DNA of 64,000 bases from a virus: IMG/VR virus record IMGVR_UViG_3300023178_000009, positions 1-64,000 of that record; one strand, given 5' to 3'. The notes below the pieces were generated by a model. It ran no database searches and was not told where the DNA came from. It was given only the letters and a program-made list of their open reading frames with translations. This document shows, piece after piece, positions 60,589 through 64,000 of the stretch. A program made the position numbers and the translations under genes. Within the stretch, counting starts at the first letter, position 1. Each line of letters opens with the position of its first letter.

Positions 60589-61753
60589 ATATTATGATGA
60601 GTTTATAAGGTACTTTAATTTAGCCTCTAAACAACAAGAGCTATGTAATGTATCTAATAAAGAACCTTATGGGATGATCGCACACAAAGATTCGAATCTT
60701 GGTGATGATCTCATGGAGAATGTTGAATTGTATGATGTAGTCGAGCGTAAGTATGCTGGCTTCTCACAAATTATTAATGATTGCTTTTATGGATGGACTG
60801 AAGATCATCCATATTGGAAAAAGATGGAGGCGGGTGTGTGCACTCGCCAACGAGAGACCGTTGCCAAAGACTGGACCGGTAAACACAACGTATTCTCTCT
60901 TCCTGAATGGCTGTATATTTTTATACTCCATCGGGTAACCGGTTCAGCAATTAACTATGCCCAAAAACCATCGGGCTATTATAACACCATACTATTCAAT
61001 CTACATCAATGTGATACGATTGAAGAAATGGTGCAGCTGGTGAAACACTACCCGGTATCCTTTTATACTTCAGTCGGATACCAGTTCCCAGCATTTCCAA
61101 AACCAGTCGGTGACTATCGAAAGGGCGGCGACTATTACCTTGGTGAGTTCGCCCCAAGGCTGGCTCGAGATCTCGCGGACCATTTGACGATGGGTCCTAA
61201 AAAGGACCTTCGCGAGATTGGAGAGTTTATGCTGAAGTGGAACGAGGACAACGGCCTTCGACGCTATCAGTTTCAGTACGCAGCAGTAGTGGCTGACGTC
61301 GCCGACTGGTTTCCCCAATATGTGAACCGTGAGAGCATGTTCTATTACGGTACAAATGCAGTAGAATGTATTTCATACCTCGCTTTTCCAGAAAAGAGGA
61401 TGAAGAAAGAGTTGTTCCTTGATGCCGTCATGACAAAAATATATGATGATACAGGAAGTGTACCATATAATGCCGAAGATGTATGTTGTGACTTCATTCG
61501 TTATGTTGAGAATTATGTCCGGCCAGGTCCGGATTATGATCATCTAGATTATGATACCCTGTGGTCGTCATGCGGCATCAAGGATCACCCCTATGGCCGC
61601 CAGAAGTATATGCTAGATTTGGGTTTGGTAAATACTTTTAATGGCATGAAAAATCATCCATCTGATGACTTCATTTTGAAGAAAAACAATATGACTGCTG
61701 AAGAGTATCAACATAATGTAAATGCGAGGCTCCGATACAATGAAAATTTTTGA
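60572..61753 (+). CDS. Unassigned enzyme, candidate DNA-hypermodification (ADDT/aGPT-PPlase type)
   Basis: A 393-residue, mostly helical protein with many conserved-looking aromatic and charged residues: EPYGMIAHKDSNLGDDL, FYGWTEDHPYWKKMEAG, LHRVTGSAINYAQKPSGYYN, GGDYYLGEFAPRLARDLADH, RRYQFQYAAVVADVADWFPQ. It resembles, from memory, phage proteins assigned to amino acid:DNA transferase or alpha-glutamyl/putrescinyl thymine pyrophosphorylase groups predicted in thymine/hydroxymethylpyrimidine hypermodification. Neighbouring hydroxymethylase and PLP-enzyme genes support that reading, but no decisive motif was seen. Its end overlaps the next small gene. Confidence 0.45.
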   Translation: MITTTRYYDEFIRYFNLASKQQELCNVSNKEPYGMIAHKDSNLGDDLMENVELYDVVERKYAGFSQIINDCFYGWTEDHPYWKKMEAGVCTRQRETVAKDWTGKHNVFSLPEWLYIFILHRVTGSAINYAQKPSGYYNTILFNLHQCDTIEEMVQLVKHYPVSFYTSVGYQFPAFPKPVGDYRKGGDYYLGEFAPRLARDLADHLTMGPKKDLREIGEFMLKWNEDNGLRRYQFQYAAVVADVADWFPQYVNRESMFYYGTNAVECISYLAFPEKRMKKELFLDAVMTKIYDDTGSVPYNAEDVCCDFIRYVENYVRPGPDYDHLDYDTLWSSCGIKDHPYGRQKYMLDLGLVNTFNGMKNHPSDDFILKKNNMTAEEYQHNVNARLRYNENF

Positions 61754-62000
61754 TTTAGAACAACAGATCTTAGATTGTTGGAAAGTAACTGACGACATTG
61801 ATTTGGTGACAAAACATTTTGTTGATAGTCCAGAATGGGAAGGCATTGATCCAAAAGTTTGTGATGCGCTGATGAACAAGTATTTTGCTATCAAAGAACT
61901 GTATGAATTGAAGTTCAATGAGATGTGGGAATCCTTTGAGACAGTATGTAAAGAATATCATGAGGCAAGAAAAAATGACGCTGACTCACTTTCTAGGTGA
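61740..62000 (+). CDS. Small conserved hypothetical protein
   Basis: An 86-residue protein (MKIFDLEQQILDCWKVTDDI, ALMNKYFAIKELYELKFNEM, then WESFETVCKEYHEARK). Proteins starting with a LEQQIMDCW-type motif and ending FxxFExxCxEY are widespread in T4-like cyanophages; function unknown. ATG 61740 is preferred over the ATG at 61722 because GAGG lies 11 bases upstream and the start overlaps the preceding gene closely. Overlaps the next gene by 26 bases. Confidence 0.7.
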   Translation: MKIFDLEQQILDCWKVTDDIDLVTKHFVDSPEWEGIDPKVCDALMNKYFAIKELYELKFNEMWESFETVCKEYHEARKNDADSLSR

Positions 62001-62967
62001 ACATGATAATGATATTCAATACAATAATATCGCTGAAGTAGATTACAAAAACGGCAAACCAACATCATCGTGGCTAAAAGACTGGTGCCAAGAAGCTCGA
62101 ACGAATAAGTTCTTCGAGTTTTGTCGTGCCTATGACGAGCGTAAAGACTTCCTGCTCAAGAATAACTATCAACAGTTCTCACATCGTTTGCACTGGCATG
62201 AGTGCCCGTTTGTCGAGGAAATGGCACAATTAAAAGATCGTGCCAAATTAATCGAAGGATGTGTCCTGTTTTCTTTTAGCAACGAGCATTGGCAAACATT
62301 TAGAGCATGGAAAGATCATGGCTATGATGGCATGAAGGTACGGTTCTCGAATTATCGGCATGCACGTTCTGATCTCTTTCAGATCTATTATCCAAAAGAT
62401 ACCAAAGTCAAAGATTGGTTGATTGAAACACCAGCTCGTGTAGCAATTGAACTAGATGCGATGTTTGATGGCATGAGACGACCAATGACGATGATGGAGT
62501 TCGCCAAGAAGATGAATATCATCATGGTACGCGATTTTGGTTTTCGTAATGCCATGTATCCGTCAAAGAATGCAGCACGCCATGTTGCAATGAGTCATCC
62601 TGAATGGGTTGATCCTGACTCATTCTTACATGGCGGAACGGGATACTTCGATGGTCTATCACAAATCTTTGACTGTCCACATCTCATGTCAAAATCAAAG
62701 TATGAGATCGATGAGAATGGTGAATACGTACCAATGAATAAGTGGGCAGAGATGCAGGTCCAACACATGGACTATCTAAAGAATCATCCTAGCAATCCGA
62801 TTCATACACATCAGTATCTCAACTTAGAAGACAAATTGTGTATGCATTATAAATTTATGTCGATGAAACTTGGTTCCAAAAAACAGACAAAAATGATACC
62901 ATATAACTGGGTGTATCCAGACAATTGGTCACTAAAAACAAATAGGTACGATCGTGTCACACAATAA
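61975..62967 (+). CDS. Unassigned protein in modification cluster
   Basis: A 330-residue protein. ATG 61975 has GAGG nine bases upstream; two earlier in-frame ATGs lie deeper in the previous gene. Notable stretches are VLFSFSNEHWQTFRAWKDHG, RRPMTMMEFAKKMNIIMVRD, FGFRNAMYPSKNAARHVAMS and HGGTGYFDGLSQIFDCPHLM. It is rich in His, Trp and Met and mostly helical. It lies between the 393-residue candidate enzyme and the PLP enzyme with overlapping ends, so it probably shares their pathway. No family assigned. Confidence 0.5.
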   Translation: MTLTHFLGEHDNDIQYNNIAEVDYKNGKPTSSWLKDWCQEARTNKFFEFCRAYDERKDFLLKNNYQQFSHRLHWHECPFVEEMAQLKDRAKLIEGCVLFSFSNEHWQTFRAWKDHGYDGMKVRFSNYRHARSDLFQIYYPKDTKVKDWLIETPARVAIELDAMFDGMRRPMTMMEFAKKMNIIMVRDFGFRNAMYPSKNAARHVAMSHPEWVDPDSFLHGGTGYFDGLSQIFDCPHLMSKSKYEIDENGEYVPMNKWAEMQVQHMDYLKNHPSNPIHTHQYLNLEDKLCMHYKFMSMKLGSKKQTKMIPYNWVYPDNWSLKTNRYDRVTQ

Positions 62968-63835
62968 TCATGTAATCGATGGCGTTAATAAAGACGTAGG
63001 AGTTTTTGGCTATGAAGCAGCAAGAGAATATTATCTATCTTTGTGCGAAGGATGGGAACCGTACAACCCCGAACCGGTTGTACGAGAACACGATGGCATT
63101 CGAGTCGTACGAGATGACCTTATCGTGGGGACAAAAGCGAGAGCTGGAGATCTCCTTGCAAGTCGATGCCCCTCAGACACAATTGTATACTGTCAACCTC
63201 GCACCGGACTCGCCGGAGTTTCCATATTGGACTGTGCAAAACGATATAATAAAGACGTAATACTATTCATGCCATCGTCTCAGCGCGTCTCTTTACATCA
63301 GGCATGCTGCATTGAACGTGGCGCTAAACCTATCTTTAAACGTATCGCCGCTATGCCAAATTTAAACAAAGCAGCTAAAGAATATGCAGAGAAACACGGA
63401 TACTTTTTTGTCCCACTCGGACTTAGACATGAATTGGCGACTGCAGCTATAGTACACACTGCTATACAAATACCAGAACCTGAAGAAGTATATGTGGCTA
63501 CATCGACAGGTGTACTTAGTAGGGCATTGCAAATCGCGTGGCCAAGAGCTAAGTTTACGAGTATCGCAGTGGCGAGGAATCTTAAAGCCGGAGAATTAGG
63601 AAGAGCAGATGTCATATCAGAACCACTCGCTTTTACAGCATCTGAAAAGAAACAAAATTTACCTCCATTTCCTTCGATTGATACGTACGATGGAAAAGTC
63701 TGGAAGTACATTCCAAAAAACACGGGTCGGGATATTCTGTTTTGGAATGTTGGTACTGAACCTAGTTTACAAGACCATAACATATATGATAGAATAGATT
63801 CATATCGCGATTGGGAGAAAAAAGATGTTGCGTAG
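62954..63835 (+). CDS. PLP-dependent enzyme, fold-type II (ACC deaminase-like)
   Basis: A 293-residue protein with VVRDDLIVGTKARAG, matching the opening motif of tryptophan-synthase-beta/ACC-deaminase-like enzymes in which K61 would bind pyridoxal phosphate. The following CQPRTGLAGVSILDCAKRYN then LFMPSSQRVSLHQACCIERG resembles the cofactor and substrate loops, and STGVLSRALQIAWPRA the phosphate-binding region. Shorter than ACC deaminase (about 340). GTG start with AGG upstream. A PLP enzyme could supply or trim an amino-acid group on a modified base (inference). Confidence 0.65.
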   Translation: MSHNNHVIDGVNKDVGVFGYEAAREYYLSLCEGWEPYNPEPVVREHDGIRVVRDDLIVGTKARAGDLLASRCPSDTIVYCQPRTGLAGVSILDCAKRYNKDVILFMPSSQRVSLHQACCIERGAKPIFKRIAAMPNLNKAAKEYAEKHGYFFVPLGLRHELATAAIVHTAIQIPEPEEVYVATSTGVLSRALQIAWPRAKFTSIAVARNLKAGELGRADVISEPLAFTASEKKQNLPPFPSIDTYDGKVWKYIPKNTGRDILFWNVGTEPSLQDHNIYDRIDSYRDWEKKDVA

Positions 63836-64000
63836 TGGTTTAGTAGCTACACCGTTTATTACTATTTCACGCCAAATGACCAGCCATCGTGCTGCTCAAG
63901 GTGTAATATATGCAGATCAACTTTCTGAGGCCAATATTGGTACAATTAAAGTAAACATGACAGGTGATCAGTATGTCTCCGATTTTTGTGATTTCGATGA
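63825..64000 (+). CDS. 3'-truncated gene at window end
   Basis: An ATG at 63825 with GGAG seven bases upstream opens a frame that stays open to the last base (58 complete codons): MLRSGLVATPFITISRQMTS, then HRAAQGVIYADQLSEANIGT. It overlaps the PLP-enzyme gene by 11 bases, like its neighbours. Too short to assign; it is likely another member of this gene set. Confidence 0.6.
   Translation, partial: MLRSGLVATPFITISRQMTSHRAAQGVIYADQLSEANIGTIKVNMTGDQYVSDFCDFD

Noticed and set aside
60572-62967. Firm calls of ADDT or alpha-glutamyl thymine pyrophosphorylase for the two large unknown proteins
   Set aside because: The likeness rests on memory and neighbourhood; no diagnostic motif could be verified by eye, so they are left as candidates.
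1-64000. Assigning the phage to cyanobacteria
   Set aside because: Core genes resemble cyanophage orthologues, but no psbA, psbD, hli or similar host-derived gene is present; other marine Gram-negative hosts are equally possible.

Overview
This window is a contiguous piece of a T4-like myovirus genome (tailed phage with a contractile tail), most likely from a marine or aquatic Gram-negative host. Every gene reads on the + strand, the DNA is AT-rich, and genes are packed with 1-20 base overlaps (TAATG, TGATG). The backbone follows the order known from T4-like cyanophages and pelagiphages: gp13-14-15-16-17-18-19-20, a prohead-core block with gp21-22-23, a gp3/gp19-like tail protein, uvsY, uvsW, gp55, gp47, gp46. 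An o-spanin lipoprotein and an i-spanin point to a host with an outer membrane. No photosynthesis gene, tRNA, integrase or CRISPR array was seen, so the host cannot be named more closely.

Layout. (a) 1-25 kb: tail fibre and adhesion region, with the truncated end of a baseplate/tail protein, a 1754-residue fibre with 708-bp internal repeats, a fibre made of 14/15-residue AY-x4-[ND]YP-x-R repeats, a five-gene accessory cassette (two 2OG-Fe(II) oxygenases, a cupin-like protein and a tandem paralogue pair), LamG-like lectin proteins, a 36-residue Cys-rich microprotein, and a 1438-residue GER-repeat protein. (b) 25-34.7 kb: neck, terminase, sheath, tube, portal. (c) 34.6-44.6 kb: about 10 kb of extra structural genes between portal and prohead core, including a collagen-like protein and a free-standing Hint (intein-like) domain. 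(d) 44.6-50.4 kb: prohead core, protease, scaffold, major capsid, ending at a strong terminator. (e) 50.4-57.3 kb: recombination (uvsY, uvsW, 47, 46) and the late sigma factor gp55. (f) 57.3-64 kb: nucleotide metabolism and probable DNA hypermodification (MazG-like, DUF1599-like, a gp42-type dCMP hydroxymethylase, a TagD-type cytidylyltransferase, two large unassigned enzymes, a PLP fold-type-II enzyme), with the spanin pair embedded.

Regulation is readable. Fifteen TATAAATA or one-mismatch boxes, usually 25-45 bases before a start codon, mark T4-type late promoters over the structural genes, matching the gp55 gene in the same window. The uvsY operon instead has a sigma70-like extended -10 promoter. 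Hairpins end the units at 20.6, 32.9, 40.7 and 49.8 kb. The 32.9-kb terminator stem contains the next late promoter.

The most promising systems are the probable hydroxymethylcytosine-based modification locus at 57.7-64 kb, the YP-repeat fibre placed directly before a prolyl-hydroxylase-like gene, and the Hint protein in the head region. All assignments come from reading motifs and gene order by eye; no database search was run.
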